Shown: positions 45,875 to 58,971, counted from the stretch's first letter. The stretch is 64,000 nucleotides of DNA from Glandiceps talaboti (GCF_964340395.1 NC_135562.1:13313043-13377042), one strand, 5' to 3'. Program-made: numbers and translations. Notes: a model not told the origin generated them from the letters alone.

Positions 45875-47080
45875 GAGGTACATAAACTGGCCCTCCAATA
45901 TTTCATTTCAAATCAAAATATAGTTAGTACGAATCCTAGAAATCTCATTTGACTTGTGTAAATGTAGATTCAAATTTGGTCAATAGGATTTTCGGTATCA
46001 CGTGACCCAACTGCACTTTGAGTGGAAAAAGCGCCACATTCAAAGGTAACCGCTTGTCTTATGCCGCCATCTTATTTATTGATCCATTGTTCAGGCGTTT
46101 GTCTTTCTCTGTGAGCGATATCTTTGTAAACATTGTATCAGTTTGCATCATGTTTGTGCTTTAAGTCATCCTAATGTACTAACTTGGTTGTTCCTCAGCC
46201 ACACTGAAGATGACTGTTACCAGGGTTGCACCCCCCCCCCTCGGCGGTAGAGGAGGGGTTGGTGGTTGAATGAGTACTTTTGAATTTGTATCGTATACTG
46301 CGAGTGACTAACCCTGACACTGGATTCGCTTCAGGTCGATAAAGTGTGGGATTCGGCAAAATCACATGACTGAATATTCGAAATTCATATTCGAAATCAA
46401 TTTTTGCCAATATGTTAGATTTCGTTAGTCGGAGATCACGTTCAATTATCAAGGATTCACCATATATTTCAAATATTAGTAACAAATAATGAAACCCAAA
46501 ATCGCAAACTTTGAAATCAAAGCCCTGAGAGGTACACAAACTGGCCATCCGCTATTTCATCTAAAATCACAATGTGGGCAAATACCAATCGCACACTGGT
46601 GGGACTTGCGTAAATGTAGATTCAAATTTGGTCAATAGGGTTGTTGGCATCCCGTGACCCGATATTACTTTGCGCGGGTAAGAGCGCCACTAAAGGCACC
46701 TAAGTGATCCTAACTTGTACAAATCACCAATTGTTCGAATTGGGTAGGTAGGTTTTCGGCATCACTTGACCAGATATACTACACTCAACGGGGGCCGTGT
46801 GTCTTATGTGTTTTTTTATCTATCTACATAGTTTGTGTTACCGGCACTTTTTATCTGTAAATACTGGTATATCTCTGTGAGTGTTCTCGATGTATACATT
46901 GTAGCAATTGACATTACCTTTGCGCCTAACTTATTTTACATTGTATCAAATCACACTTTAGTTGATTAAAAGTTCGAAGTGTAATTTTGAATATATACTG
47001 CTAGTTCTGTATGATTGCCTATCACATTGGAATCGCTTCATCTCGATATGCGATTAGAAATATATATCCATACCTAGGTA
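45875..47080. repeat. Tandem repeat of two ~650-bp units
   Basis: GAGGTACA.AAACTGGCC occurs at 45875 and 46529 (period 654). Both units also have GTAAATGTAGATTCAAATTTGGTCAATAGG, a G-TGACC-rich word and TGTA(T/G)CA..TT followed by a GATTCGCTTCA-type or GAATCGCTTCATCTCGAT word. The second copy is about 550 bp long and more diverged after 46730. Confidence 0.6.
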
Positions 47081-49054
47081 AACGATGGGAGGAGCTACAA
47101 ATTTATTAGGGCTCAAATTTAAAAATGCTAACCCTGGCCACCAGGTCTGTCACATTAAAGTGTAAAGTTCCTTACCTAAAACATTGAGAAACTACCAAAA
47201 TAAAATGGGAGGGAGGGGGGGGGGGGTCACTGACAACACAATCGATACGAAAGACCAATATTATTACATATCCCCTTCAAAATCGCATGATCCACGATAG
47301 ATTATTTATCTTTATCCTTGGTATATCAGTTACATCTTTATATCCAAAGTGCACAGATGGGAAAGTAAGTTGACGATGTTGGGAATCATGAAAGCCACGT
47401 TTACATTGCGCTGAGTACCAGGAGTCATTAAGTGATATTGCTGAAACCGATTGAGCAAATAACCCATTCACCGAATTATCATTTCCAATACGTTCATGCA
47501 CGTTCGTTCGTTCACAATTCGTAATAGGTATGCATCATTTGAGAGATCGCCTAGCGAGGAATGGATGCCCACTATATGTAGGGCTGAGAGCGTTTTATCT
47601 TTTCGAAAATTGAATGGTCTTGTATACATTCATGTCGGATTTTTGATAAGTGTCAATTGGATGAACTTTATCCAAGATATTTTTAAAAAGCACAAATGGA
47701 GATTTCGCCTAAATATCTATAAGGCCAGAAAAAAAAGAAAAAAAGCTGTCCAACGGGCAACTTAGCCCATCACATTGGGTAGGTAGGTAGATTTGTGTTT
47801 ACAATGTTGGACAAAGATTGAAAAACAAGCTGATGGCAAAATATTTCAGATTGAGTTTATGTAGAACTTATTCAGTCATTTTGATTTCATCTCTTGCAAT
47901 TTGTTTGTATGGCAATCGGTTTCCATTAGTTCTACAGTTAGGAAATTTATGGTTAAACAAATTGTGTAGTTTCTCTGACCTTATAATCTCACAAATTGTT
48001 ACGACCCACCAAATGAAATTCCAGAATTATTTTAGCCACTCCTTCTGTCTCGTACACTATAGTGGAGATATAAAATTATATGGTACAATGTTGTATTAAA
48101 ATAGCAGTGATAAAGAACTACAATAACATTCCCCAAACGAGAGTGCTTTACAAAGGATGTGGATTTCACATGCATAAAGGAGATGTCTCCACCCACCCAC
48201 CTTCCATTTGTTTTGAGAGAAAGAAAATCGTCTCTGTGATTGCTATTGATTAGAAGGGGACACCTCCGAAGATGGAAACCTTTTTGAAAATAAGGACAAT
48301 GTAGGAGTCCATTTAGAGGCATACATTTATCAAACCATAGACATAGTTTAAAGTCTTTCAATGCTTGAATATCAGAATTAAGACAATTACACTACACATT
48401 ACAGATTATCTGGCTATGAAGTGTATTTTGTTGTGGCAAAACTAAAAGATAAGTTGCGGATGTGCACTTGGTAAATGACTTCTGAAGTTTAAGTTGGTTC
48501 CAAAAAATCACGAATAAAGGGCAAAATATTTCAAGACTTTCAGATTATCGGAATGTTGATGGCCCAAAGACTGCTCAGCCCCTTCCCATGGTCGTAGATA
48601 TTTGCTTCTTTCTTTTACTGTAAGTTGGATATGCAACAGGTTAGTTCAATCTCAATTCACTTTTGTATGCATCGTCAGAGCCAAGTATGCCATAGTATAA
48701 GATTATATAACTTGGAATTTACTCAAATGCATATGGTCACTTGTATCATTCAGAAAATATAAAGAAAACACCTTAGTTTTGAAACAAAGTGTGCATTTTG
48801 CTAACATGTGAAGCCCACATGAGGGTATATTGCCCATCACAAAAAAAATTGAAATGCCCAAAATATGGGTAGGTCGGGCCCGTTGAACAGCTTTTTTACT
48901 TTTCTGGCCTAATTATTCTATTTCGCGTTGGCCACTTAATGTCACGCATTCTCAATGCACTATAGCTGTAAGTATTGTCATTCCGTCAAGAACCCTGTGT
49001 CAGACTCCTTAAACAAAGAGATGAAATCGATTTATATGATACTATTTATTACAG

Positions 49055-49549
49055 ATCTCAGTATCACAGTTAAAGTTGAGGAACGCCCATATCATGAAAT
49101 GAGTAAAGAATATCGACAAGAATATCAACACTGTCAACTCCAGGAAACAGAAGAAAGTAAAGAACAATGCAAAACAAACTCGAAACTTAAAGAAGAACAA
49201 GTTAAAAAAACACTACAATGTGTTGACAAATCTTTGGAAAAACATTCTAATATATTCAAACAGGACCCAAACAATCAGAAAAGACTGAATAACAGTTGCA
49301 ACAAAAACTATGCAAATGTCAAAGATGTAGGGAAAGGATGCTTGCTTCTTATATTGAACTTTACATCACTGTTACATTTATACAAGTTTGAGGGCAAGTG
49401 TCGATCGGGGCAGTTTTCCGCTGCAATTGAACCATTGTTAATAAGCGATGAGATGATAGAAATATCTAGTAAACTGAATATAACACCTCAGCTGCGAGTT
49501 GAGTACGACCAAGACAACTTTAAGGCTGTTGAAAGATACTTCATGCTAA
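49055..49549 (+). CDS. Exon 2: charged linker and TRADD-N-like segment
   Basis: Acceptor TTATTACAG and donor AA/GTAAGT bound 495 nt, phase 1 at both ends. Residues ~8-95 are highly charged (EEQVKKTLQCVDKSLEKHSN), partly coiled-coil-like. The last ~75 residues (GKGCLLLILNFTSLLHLY, RSGQFSAAIEPLLIS, LRVEYDQDNFKAVERYFM) match the strand-helix pattern of TRADD-like N-terminal domains, adaptor folds in many invertebrate immune-type proteins. If the protein is secreted up to this point, this domain would be luminal, which is odd for an adaptor. Similarity is by pattern only. Confidence 0.5.
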
Positions 49550-50418
49550 GTAAGTGTTTTACTCCGTTTTCCTCTGAAAATACTGCAGTGATTCCAATAT
49601 GTAATTACAGATCATATGTAAACAACACTGAACCAAGTCTGAATGACGAGTTGTTTACATCAAACAGACAAATAGACCTGTCAATCACTAAAAATCAATA
49701 ACCATAAATACATCAATGTATGACATGGTGAAATTTATAGCAGTTAAATTGTATGGATAATTGAAAGCATAAATGTGCCGTCTTTTTTACTACAAGTATT
49801 AAACATCGGTCAAAATTTACTCGGCATCTACAAAAATGACAAAGCGCGAAATGTTTTTGATTTTGACTTTTTCGATCAATTTCCCATTTTGTTCATGTAA
49901 GCAAAATACCGTATTAACACCACTGTCAATTTACTATAAACATAGTACATAACAGGCAATGTGAACGTCATTCATTACCCAACACTTGATTGTTATATAG
50001 TGTGTTCCCTGATAGTAGAAAAATACATTTTCCAACGGGAGTGAGGGGCAAAAAGCCAAGGGACAAATGACTAGCGGCAACGGGCCAGCAACAAAGGGCA
50101 ATGGAAGGCAAAAGACTAGGGACACATGACCGGGGGTGCAAAAGCCTGGGGCGACGGGCCTGCTACCCACTATGAATATTAGTTATATTAATATATCTCA
50201 CAAAACTGATGAAATTACGACCTGACTGATAAATCAACGGGGAAATAAGTAGAGAACAACACGGGAATGTCTCATCTATGGCAAACACACCTTTTTGAAT
50301 GATATAATGCTTGAATTGGTGATTGAGAATTAATGTAAATTAAATAACATAGTCAAGAATACAGACTTTCTGTTTACTTTGGTATGTGAAATATTAGATG
50401 TTATCTTCTTCCGTTTAG

Positions 50419-50517
50419 GAGATGGTGGCCTACGCGGAGAAAATGAATCTATTTATGATAATGAAGTATCAGGAGAAGAAATTCATGTCAATACGGATGA
50501 AGTTTATCTAATTGCAA
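50419..50517 (+). CDS. Exon 3 (candidate), acidic linker
   Basis: Acceptor TTCCGTTTAG, donor A/GTGAGT; 99 nt, phase 1 both ends. Encodes DGGLRGENESIYDNEVSG and more acidic residues. No domain. The exon is open only in this frame, in line with the upstream exon. Confidence 0.45.
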
Positions 50518-51772
50518 GTGAGTATATACAGTGTTTACACGTTGACAAATATTTCTGGATGAAACTTTCTATGTGTGTAGAATATACATAGCAATGAATT
50601 CAAATGTAAAAAGAAAAATGGGGTCACCTTATTTCGTAAAAAGATAGAAATTGCCAAGAAATTAGTAAAATCACAAAAATTGCATATGATGTATTCACTC
50701 TGAAATCCATGCAATATCTTTGCAGGTCGCCCATCTTTTCCTTAAATTTTGTTGTCCAAGACTAAAAAATAATATCTTTTTCATGTTATTTTGAGAGTCT
50801 TTTAATGGAATAATTTGTTCAAAATTCTGTAAGCTTATGTATAGAGAATTGCACAAAATCTACTATAATAGCCAAATATTCTTATCTAAACTCACTGAGT
50901 TTTGGTAATTATATTTTATGAATAGTGCAAATAGAAAACAACATGTGTCACCATATGATTGTTTTACCACAAAGTTTCATCACAATCGTACAAAAAATAA
51001 GTAGAATAATGACAACTTAATATATCAACTCATTAATTCATTGCTGAAATTGAAAGATTTCAACTTCAACATGATTGTTTCGCATGCCATTCGATCGTCG
51101 CTCATATTTGCAGTGAACAGCTTTGATTTGCTGTTGTTTCTTTTCTTTGGAGAAATAATAAGATTTTTTTTTTCAATCACGAGAATTTTTTTTATTTTCA
51201 ATAATGAGTGATGCTCCGATTTGATTTTTTGTATAAATCTTGACATGTATTAGCGATTGCATGTTTATTTCTCTGTATACATGTAATCCGTTACGTTTTA
51301 CCCCAAAGACATTGGTAGAACAGCCGTTTCATGAAACTGAAAGTAGCAAAGTCTGCAATAGGCTATAATTTGAGGTAACTGAATAACTGTGTATTATAGC
51401 AGTAATAGTTGTGTGATTGAAAGCCTCTAAAGTTTTCATTTAGTGTCAATTGAAATATGCTTAGGGGTGTGTACGCGGTACGGTGTTTTCGTGTACACAT
51501 TGGGTGTATGGTATGTCGTAGGGAAAACAAAACGCACACATTACACGCCTATGCACGTACCTACTTTTACATCTTGTGATGATACATACATCTCATAAGC
51601 CATTGCTAGAAATTCCCTTTTGTTGAACCAAAACAACTGATACAAGACTACTTTAAGATTTTGTTCCTACCAAGAGCGTCTTGCCCAGAACAATGCCCAA
51701 TGCAAAACGCGGGAAGTTCTTTGAAGCATATAAAGGGATAAAAAACAACATTTGCTTATTTTTCCAATACAG

Positions 51773-51844
51773 GATATGATGGAATATGGAAACCAGAAGT
51801 GAAGTTGAATTGGAAAACACTTATTACATCTGACGGCGAGGAAG
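51773..51844 (+). CDS. Exon 4 (candidate)
   Basis: Strong acceptor (TTTTTCCAATACAG) and donor (GAAG/GTAAGT); 72 nt, phase 1 both ends, encoding YDGIWKPEVKLNWKTLITS and a few acidic residues. No known domain. Confidence 0.5.
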
Positions 51845-51965
51845 GTAAGTGTGCTGTCCACATAAATGTACAAGAAGAAGAAGACAGTCAAACTGTTTAT
51901 ACTGCTCCCTTTTCAAATATGGCACAATCACTTTGGTAGGTAGGTAGGTAGACAGACACTAAGAT

Positions 51966-52224
51966 ACACAATGCATACATGCGTGCGTGTGTACATATAC
52001 ACACATACATACACACATTCATACATACACACATACATACATACATACACACATACATACACACATACATACATACATACATACATACATACACACACAC
52101 ATACATACATACATACACACATTCATACATACATACATACATACATACATACATACATACATACACACACACATACATACATACACACACACACATACAT
52201 ACACGTACACACACGTATATATAT
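51966..52224. repeat. (ACAT)n-type microsatellite
   Basis: About 250 bp of ACAT/ACAC tetranucleotides, open in several frames by chance (Tyr-Ile-His-Thr repeats); not coding. Confidence 0.95.
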
Positions 52225-52282
52225 GAGTTTGGTAAACAGCGATTAATATTAATGACATATTTAGATAATTGAATTACTAAAT

Positions 52283-52346
52283 CCCTTCCTTACGGAAGGC
52301 ATTCAGTTTAAATCTGGTTTTAGTTTATCTTCCGTAAGGAAAGGTT
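52283..52346. repeat. Short inverted repeat
   Basis: CCTTCCTTACGGAAG faces CTTCCGTAAGGAAAGG across ~30 bp. Similar words (CCTTCCGTAATGAAGG) occur near 7201. Confidence 0.55.
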
Positions 52347-52423
52347 ATATTTCTAGGGATATATATTTAGGGATGGAGAGCTTACTTTTTACATTCCTCA
52401 AGGGAAGGTAGCATTATAATTTG

Positions 52424-52467
<44 letters not shown>

Positions 52468-52468
52468 G
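52424..52468. repeat. (GTCT)n microsatellite
   Basis: Eleven GTCT units, followed by AT-rich sequence with TTAATAAATTTTAGTAATTAGG-type words that recur to 53.6 kb. Confidence 0.9.
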
Positions 52469-52933
52469 AGCATGTATGTCTGTTGATGTCAAAAAATTAT
52501 CCTTCGAAATTAATGAAACTTGCCACATTTGCATAATTAATAAATTTTAGTAATTAGGATATACATTGAGAATGTACATTACAAATTCAATATAACTTTG
52601 AACATGCGTCAACCATACCAAAGGTCATATATCTCATAAAACTCATTGAAGTTACTTACGGAAAGAGGATGTGCCAGTGGAACAAAAAAGAAACAACCTA
52701 TTCCTGTAATGATCACTCATCAGACCCATGTGATTACAAATGCACAGATGGAACATAAGAATATAACATATACCCTAACAAAGGCAACTTGATGAATATT
52801 CCACTGTTGAAAGGCACAAATCATCACCCAATGACCATCTCATTTGCATTATGGAATGCACAAGCCATGAGGTCAAAGATAACATCATTATGTGACTTTG
52901 TAATGGAGAAACAACTTGATGTTATCGCTATAA

Positions 52934-53055
52934 CAATCTGATTAAAATCCGATGTAGATTTGGGCTAATTGTTCATTGCTATTTTACCTTCGTTATTTTG
53001 CCTGAAATGACATTCATGGTACACGTTTACATTTTTATCCTCATCGCCTCCTCTA
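52934..53055 (+). repeat. Single-arm relative of the 2225-2466 foldback
   Basis: Starts CAATCTGATTAAAATCCGAT like the left arm at 2225 and ends CATCGCCTCCTCTA like its centre; about 20% diverged. The second arm is absent. Confidence 0.8.
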
Positions 53056-53834
53056 CATCTGAACTGGTGCCCATGCTCACGCCATTTTGTTTAAAGTAAG
53101 CCACACAGACAATCAGGTTACGTCTTACTTGTCATGGGCATACGCATTGAATATCAACAACATGGCGTTATGTGCACAATAATTACTTATATTCGGTAAT
53201 TAAGCCATATCTGAAGAATAGAAACCTCAGATCAAAAGCCACAACATTTGGTACATACAGCTCATCGAGCCAGTTATATTAGTGTTTAATTTTAATGAGT
53301 AATTAGCATAATTAATGATTTTCTTTAATTAACTATAACCTAAGAATGCAACCTTCAAATTCCACATTTTCGTAAATACATCAACCATAATAAGCAGTGT
53401 AATTGATGATTTTCTGTGTACTAGGCTATAAGAATGTCATATAATTGAGTACACTTATCAACCATAATAATGCGCACATTTGCTCCGAAGTTTGATTACA
53501 TAGCTTTCAGTTTAAATGTATCATTAGCATACATTAATGATGTTCGTCAATTAGCCTGTATCCTAAGAATACAGCCTTAAAATTTCATATTATTTGGTGT
53601 GTTGAAGATAACATATCTTAGAATACAAGTTTCAATTTCATGTATGTTAGTACATCATATATGAAACAAAGGGCATATGTACTACCAAGTTTGTTGATTA
53701 GGTTCAAACAATGTGTGTAGTAACAAACTCCATGGTTTTCCCCTTGTGGGAAGCATGCAGTTTATATCTTATGTATATCATTGTATTGGATACAACACAA
53801 AATATAATTGCATTGTTTGTACCTTTCATTTTAG

Positions 53835-53966
53835 GGTTAACAAGTTATCTATATGGAGAGGAAATATGGGCAAGTTGGTTCTTTGAATGGATTGACCTAC
53901 TGTATGTGATGAACATTATCTTTGTTATTGTGATCACTGTAACATTGATTCCTTCCTTTAAAACAG
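53835..53966 (+). CDS. Exon 5 (candidate) with a membrane segment
   Basis: Acceptor CCTTTCATTTTAG, donor ACAG/GTGACA; 132 nt, phase 1 both ends. The 44 residues include the hydrophobic run LLYVMNIIFVIVITVTLI, long enough to span a membrane, followed by PSFKTG. Acidic and aromatic residues (EEIWASWFFEW) precede it. With the exon 1 signal peptide this suggests a type I membrane protein. Confidence 0.5.
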
Positions 53967-54472
53967 GTGACATATTCTAATATTACACGGTCGGTACAAA
54001 ACACAGGTGCAGGTCTGGTACAGGCCAGGTCAGGTACAGGCAATGCTAGGCCAGTATCGGCTCAATTTATTTTTGATTTACATTCAGATCCAAAGATTTG
54101 AACCAGTCATTATATTTGGTGTACATTTGCGAATAGTTGTCATGTTATTTTTCTCAGCAATTCGCAATCAGTTATCTTTGTTTTCAAAATCTCCATGAAA
54201 CTATTGTCTTAATGTTCTTGGAATCACTCATGATGCATTGTCATGAATCGCATGCCATTTATTATCATGTACCTATAATCATGTCCCTAAGTATTGCTAT
54301 GGAGGAATCTCGAGCTGTACCCGTGCAGTAATTTTCCATATTGCTGACCAGCCCACTTTCCTAAATATGGTAAATTGTAAGAATTTTCGACTACCATGCC
54401 TCTTGCTATGCGTGTTGCAAATTTTTTTGGCATCCTGTACATGTACCATGTTTATTCTGTCAATGGTTGTAG

Positions 54473-54565
54473 CCGGCGATATTCAACAGTGGCTCAAAGA
54501 AATTCCTCCTAAAATCTTAAACAATATTCTATTTGGTGATTGTGGTGAAATTACATCAAATTTTG
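54473..54565 (+). CDS. Exon 6 (candidate)
   Basis: Acceptor GGTTGTAG, donor TTTG/GTAAGG; 93 nt, phase 1 both ends. Encodes GDIQQWLKEIPPKILNNILF and a short Cys/Gly tail. No domain recognised; would be cytoplasmic if exon 5 spans the membrane. Confidence 0.4.
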
Positions 54566-55319
54566 GTAAGGAAGCTTTGGATTCGATCAACACTGTGTAG
54601 ATAAGTGCAGACGACGGTAGACGTTTGCTCCACTCCATGCGATTATGGACAACTACAAGCTAACTGTATCAAATGCCTAGAACAAGAGAAAGTGGATGTT
54701 TGTTATAAGTACCGGGCAATAGTCAGTACTTATATTTCCAATTTGTTATTTTTGATGATGTTAGATTTATGAAGACAGAGGTCACATCAACGCATTATCT
54801 GTGGGTATTTCATACCATATGTGACACTGGGGACACATTTTTTGGATGTATGCATCACTAGGGATGTGTCATAAACAGAGGACAAAAGGGGCTTACTGTT
54901 AGCAAATGTACGGTTATCGTTGCTTTAAAGTTGTTGAACAAGACATTTAGTTCTAAAATGTAACTGTTGTCTAAATCTTAGTGCAGTGTGACCTCTGATA
55001 ATTTGAATATGACTATTATCATATAAAAAACGTATCAACAGTTTCATGTGCCCCATGGCCATTTCCTAACATGGAGAGTATGTCTTGGGTAGTCGAGAAA
55101 CTACACGCTATTATCATTATCTATCCACGTGATTGAGACATGGTTAGACAGATTTGCATTGATATGATGGCCATTATGGCGATCTTCCATTCATGGGCGA
55201 AGCGATGATTAAATAGACCACATCGGTGGACAGTCTATGCTGAAAACTTCACTCAGATGAATTCATACCACAGTGTCACCATTTCACTCTCACTAAAACT
55301 GAAACTTTTTCTTTTTCAG

Positions 55320-55399
55320 CCTCGTTACTAGATCGAACGCATTACATGAATTTACTATTCACCACATGCTCTAAGCTGAGAACAGTGATTCGCACATAA
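55320..55399 (+). CDS. Candidate last exon
   Basis: Polypyrimidine-rich acceptor (TTTTTCTTTTTCAG) opens a phase 1 exon of 26 codons ending at TAA 55397-55399 (SLLDRTHYMNLLFTTCSKL...). AATAAA words follow at 55425 and 55476. It competes with the idea that exon 6 splices on to the RRM exons at 56725. Confidence 0.3.
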
Positions 55400-55424
55400 T
55401 ATTACATGTAAAGCATTGTTCAAG

Positions 55425-55481
55425 AATAAACGGATCTCTCGGTGAATACTTCAGGTTAACACTTCTCTTTAGCAAAATAAA
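55425..55481 (+). terminator. Candidate poly(A) signals
   Basis: AATAAA at 55425-55430 and 55476-55481, 26 and 77 bp past the candidate last exon's stop. Confidence 0.3.
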
Positions 55482-56724
55482 ATTTGTATCAAACGCTTTT
55501 ACAACTGTGTTTCCATGAAGTTTAAAGTTAATTCTGTTGTTCATGTCATCAAACTTAGTTCGTGCACTGCTATACTGTACCGTTGTGTAGGGTTTTATGC
55601 ACTCTGTACGGTCCCAGATTCATTGAGAGTTTGTTCTCAGAACACATACTTCCAGAGTGGTTACCATAGAAAATCGAAATCCAAGAAAGATATCATTAAA
55701 CCACTGTAAAGAGTTTGTGTTGTTGCATATAATGTTTTTATTTGGAAGTGCAATGTATGTGTATACGGTGGGTGGAAGAATGATATGTGTACATGTTCAT
55801 GTAAACATTTGTAATGTATTTCATGTACATCTGAAATACATAGAGCGTACATGCAAATTTGGAAAAGATGCACCCCTAAAGAGATTTTGGTGCTAACTTT
55901 GGCAGGAACGCATACCAGGGCACGCGTCATAAAAAGTGACCACGACCTCTGAAAGACCTGTTCACAATACTTTTTATTACATTTTTGTTGTTGTTCAATT
56001 GTATCATACATGCATACTGTCGATAGTGGCAGGTACTCAACAAACATATTCGACGTCATTTTCCAAAGATCTGTTTCATAAAAGATGGCAGTAAAGATTA
56101 ATGTGACTCAACTCTGACCTAATGCAAATGAGATCAAATGTCCAGACTGTATTATTCCAGATGTATCGAAAACGTGCCAAAGAAGTTGTGCATCAACTCG
56201 TTTCTGTCTGTACAGTATAGCATACAAAGACATATGTATGAAGGGGGAAATGGAAAGGAATGTGAACATATTCAAGAACTAATATTGATGAATTAGCATT
56301 GAAAGGGAAGATTAAATTTGTCATGGATCCGAATGTGAATGTGAATGCCCCAAAATATTGAGTGGCTACCTGGCCAGGCCTGGCCTGTACCTGTGTTTTG
56401 TACCGACTGAAAATTACAACATCCCTGAAAACTTATATATTGATCCGACTACATTATTATGATTATGTTATAAGTGGGAGGTGTTAGGAATTATGTCCAT
56501 TGTATTTTGAACTTTTTAAAAGTGAATACAAAACGTTCACTCAGTCTGCCACCAACCTTTTGGAGGCATTGAGTTTGTGTTTGCTGGAAGTTGTTTCACT
56601 AATTAAAATTCCAAACTAAGTAGTAGGCTGTTACTTTAACGTAAACTGTAGCACACAATGTAATTTTTGAAATAACACATTTTATCCAGGCACATGTATT
56701 TCAGGCTGTTTTTATTCTTTACAG

Positions 56725-56898
56725 CATTCACCAAAGACGATCCATGTAGCATTGAAGTCACTGCACATAAGACTGGTATTACCAAGGATGATTTATCTTT
56801 ATATTTTGAAAGCAAGAGAAAATCAAAAGGTGGTCCAGTTAAGAATGTTGAAATGAAAGATGCCAGGACGTTTGTGATCACATTTGAAAATGTAACAG
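56725..56898 (+). CDS. PARP10/14-type RRM 1, first half
   Basis: Acceptor TATTCTTTACAG, donor ACAG/GTAAAC; 174 nt, phase 1 both ends. CSIEVTAHKTGITKDDLSLYFESKRKSKGGPV is the first strand, helix and second strand typical of the RRM-like repeats at the N-terminus of PARP10/PARP14 (hallmark YFE.KR.S.GGPV), followed by FVITFENV. These RRMs are thought to bind nucleic acid in ADP-ribosyltransferases linked to antiviral response. The catalytic domain is not in the window. Confidence 0.65.
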
Positions 56899-57344
56899 GT
56901 AAACTATAGTCTCACCTATACTGCAACATACAACTTACGCTCAACTCGACTGAGGTGAAAGCCAGGTGCCCCATAGACGGAGTGGTGGTTAATAATAGCA
57001 TACCATTAGGATGCAAAAACACATAAACAACCCCCGACTTGCACAAACGCTGCCCAGGAAAAAACAGAGGTAAAAAACCTAATATATTAAGGTAAAAACA
57101 ATATTCTCTGGAAACCTGTGTCCGTGGCCTTGCGACTTGTACCGGTTGGAGAATGTCGGACCTCATTTGATTTTACATAGATCTACGCAATAGAATAAAA
57201 ATTAGAACTGGAACGGATACAGAATGAAAAGCGTCCATCTACGAAGAGAGCACTGACTAGACTGCCGGTTCATCCTGAACCAACGCCCTACACAAATGGT
57301 CATTTTTTTGGCTAATCAGATTAATGTTTGTTACCCCTCATAAG

Positions 57345-57465
57345 GGACCAGTCAGTTTCTTCGGCCGGGGGGGTCACAATGTTTTTGAAATTGGCAGTAG
57401 GGGGGTCATGCTGTTTTGAAAATTGTGGATGGGCGGGGGGGTCATTGTGTTTTTGATTGTGATGG
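57345..57465. repeat. G-run repeat related to 41640-41765
   Basis: GGGACCAGTCAGTTTCTTC followed by G-runs and two GGGGGGTCA words. Dispersed low-complexity family. Confidence 0.45.
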
Positions 57466-58971
57466 AAGAAGAAAATCCTTTTCTACAATGGCATATAGCC
57501 TTGTCTGAACTGACTGGTACATATATAATTTATTATTGTCCCCGTTTCTTACATAAATTCTTTAATATTACTTCACGTAAGAGTTCAAACATAACTCTGC
57601 ATACACTAGTTATAGAACATGTCATGTAAATGCTTGGCTGTTTCACAATTAATGCTTCACTTATATTGCATTTCGGGGCAAAAGTGAACTTGAAGGTTTC
57701 GTAATGGTAATCTTCAGAGATAGTTTATAAAAAATATTAATCTAAATCGCTTCAGTACGAAGAGTAGATGCACTTTCTATTTTGGACACTACATATTATC
57801 GACACTACAAATCACCACATCTTATCAGATTCCAGTTTTTATTAAGTAGTATACACTACGTATGAACACCTAAAGTTCTCTAACATACCAGTGACCTTAC
57901 TATACAGGCAATATTAATGCCACTGTATGACATGCGAACCACATTTAAAACTAACATTAACTTTAACTTCGAAAACTTTTGAAGCTTTGAAATATTACCT
58001 CAAAGGCTATGAATAACCTAAAAATTGCAATGTACTTGTTAGCTAGACTACATGTAGTTGTCTAGCGATTGAGATCATCTCATTTCTAAGATTTATTAAT
58101 CTTCGTTCACAATGTTGGTGATCACTACCAACCAATATCAGTTGAAACATGTAAAAAAAAAACACCTACCTAAAATGCTGAACAATTCTCAAATCTGTCG
58201 ATCAGTGGCATTTCCAAATCAACTCCACCCTCCCCCAAAAGTGGTCCATGCTCTGTGTCATGCAAATCATGTTATACCTGGAAGTTTATCAAAACATTCT
58301 CATGAGAATTTTCTTTCATGACATTGAAATGAAAATATAAAAAGAAAACTATGAAATTGTTCAGTTTAATTCAAAGTGAACAGGTACTTTATAGTTGCTC
58401 TGTATGGAAATAGACTAACCAATGGGAGTCATGTTGGAGTGCACTACAACGGAGGATACACATAATACATTTGGGTATGCCATGCACAAGATCTCGCAAG
58501 ACCTTTTCAACTGCTTTTTTCATTAAAATCTACAGTTTTTATAACTATTTTTTGAACAATCTTGCACTTGAACTGGTAATCTGCAATCTGTAGTTCCAAG
58601 TATGAAGCAAAATCAGCTTTGGATTCAAAATATGCAAGTTTAAAACCAAAGCAAACCGTTTTCTGTATGTACCACAATCGTTTATAGCAACCATATCAAG
58701 TGTTAAAGTACACCGTTTCAATTGCTAATTGAACACATCAGAAAAGACCACATGCTGGGCTTGTGAATAAACCAATTGAAACAGTATACTTTTACACTTG
58801 CTTTGAATGTTATAAACAAATATTTGCACATAGAGAAAATGCTTTACTTCAGCGTTTTTCATATGAACATAATTCTGTCCATTAAATCTTGTCTATGGAG
58901 GGAATTATCTTAGCTCATTTTTTAACTCTGCTGCACATATATATACTAATTATACCTTTCCATACATCCAG

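Larger units (their letters stand above)
38973..49054 (+). other. Long first intron of the glycosyltransferase-like gene
   Basis: Begins GTAAGT at 38973 and ends with ATTTATTACAG at 49054; both sides are phase 1 (GAA G / AT CTC), so the splice keeps the frame. It holds a repeat with AGCCCCCGAAGGG (40150-40330), a foldback (40692-40789), an antisense LTR element (42.07-45.68 kb) and a tandem repeat (45.87-47.08 kb). No other exon was recognised, but short ones could be missed. Confidence 0.5.

Noticed and set aside
51897-52272. Several 60-105 codon Tyr/His/Thr or Cys/Val repeat ORFs
   Set aside because: All frames are open in an ACAT tetranucleotide repeat; no gene.
55661-56059. 132-codon minus-strand ORF
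   Set aside because: Cys/His-rich by composition only, no motif, overlaps AT-rich non-coding sequence.
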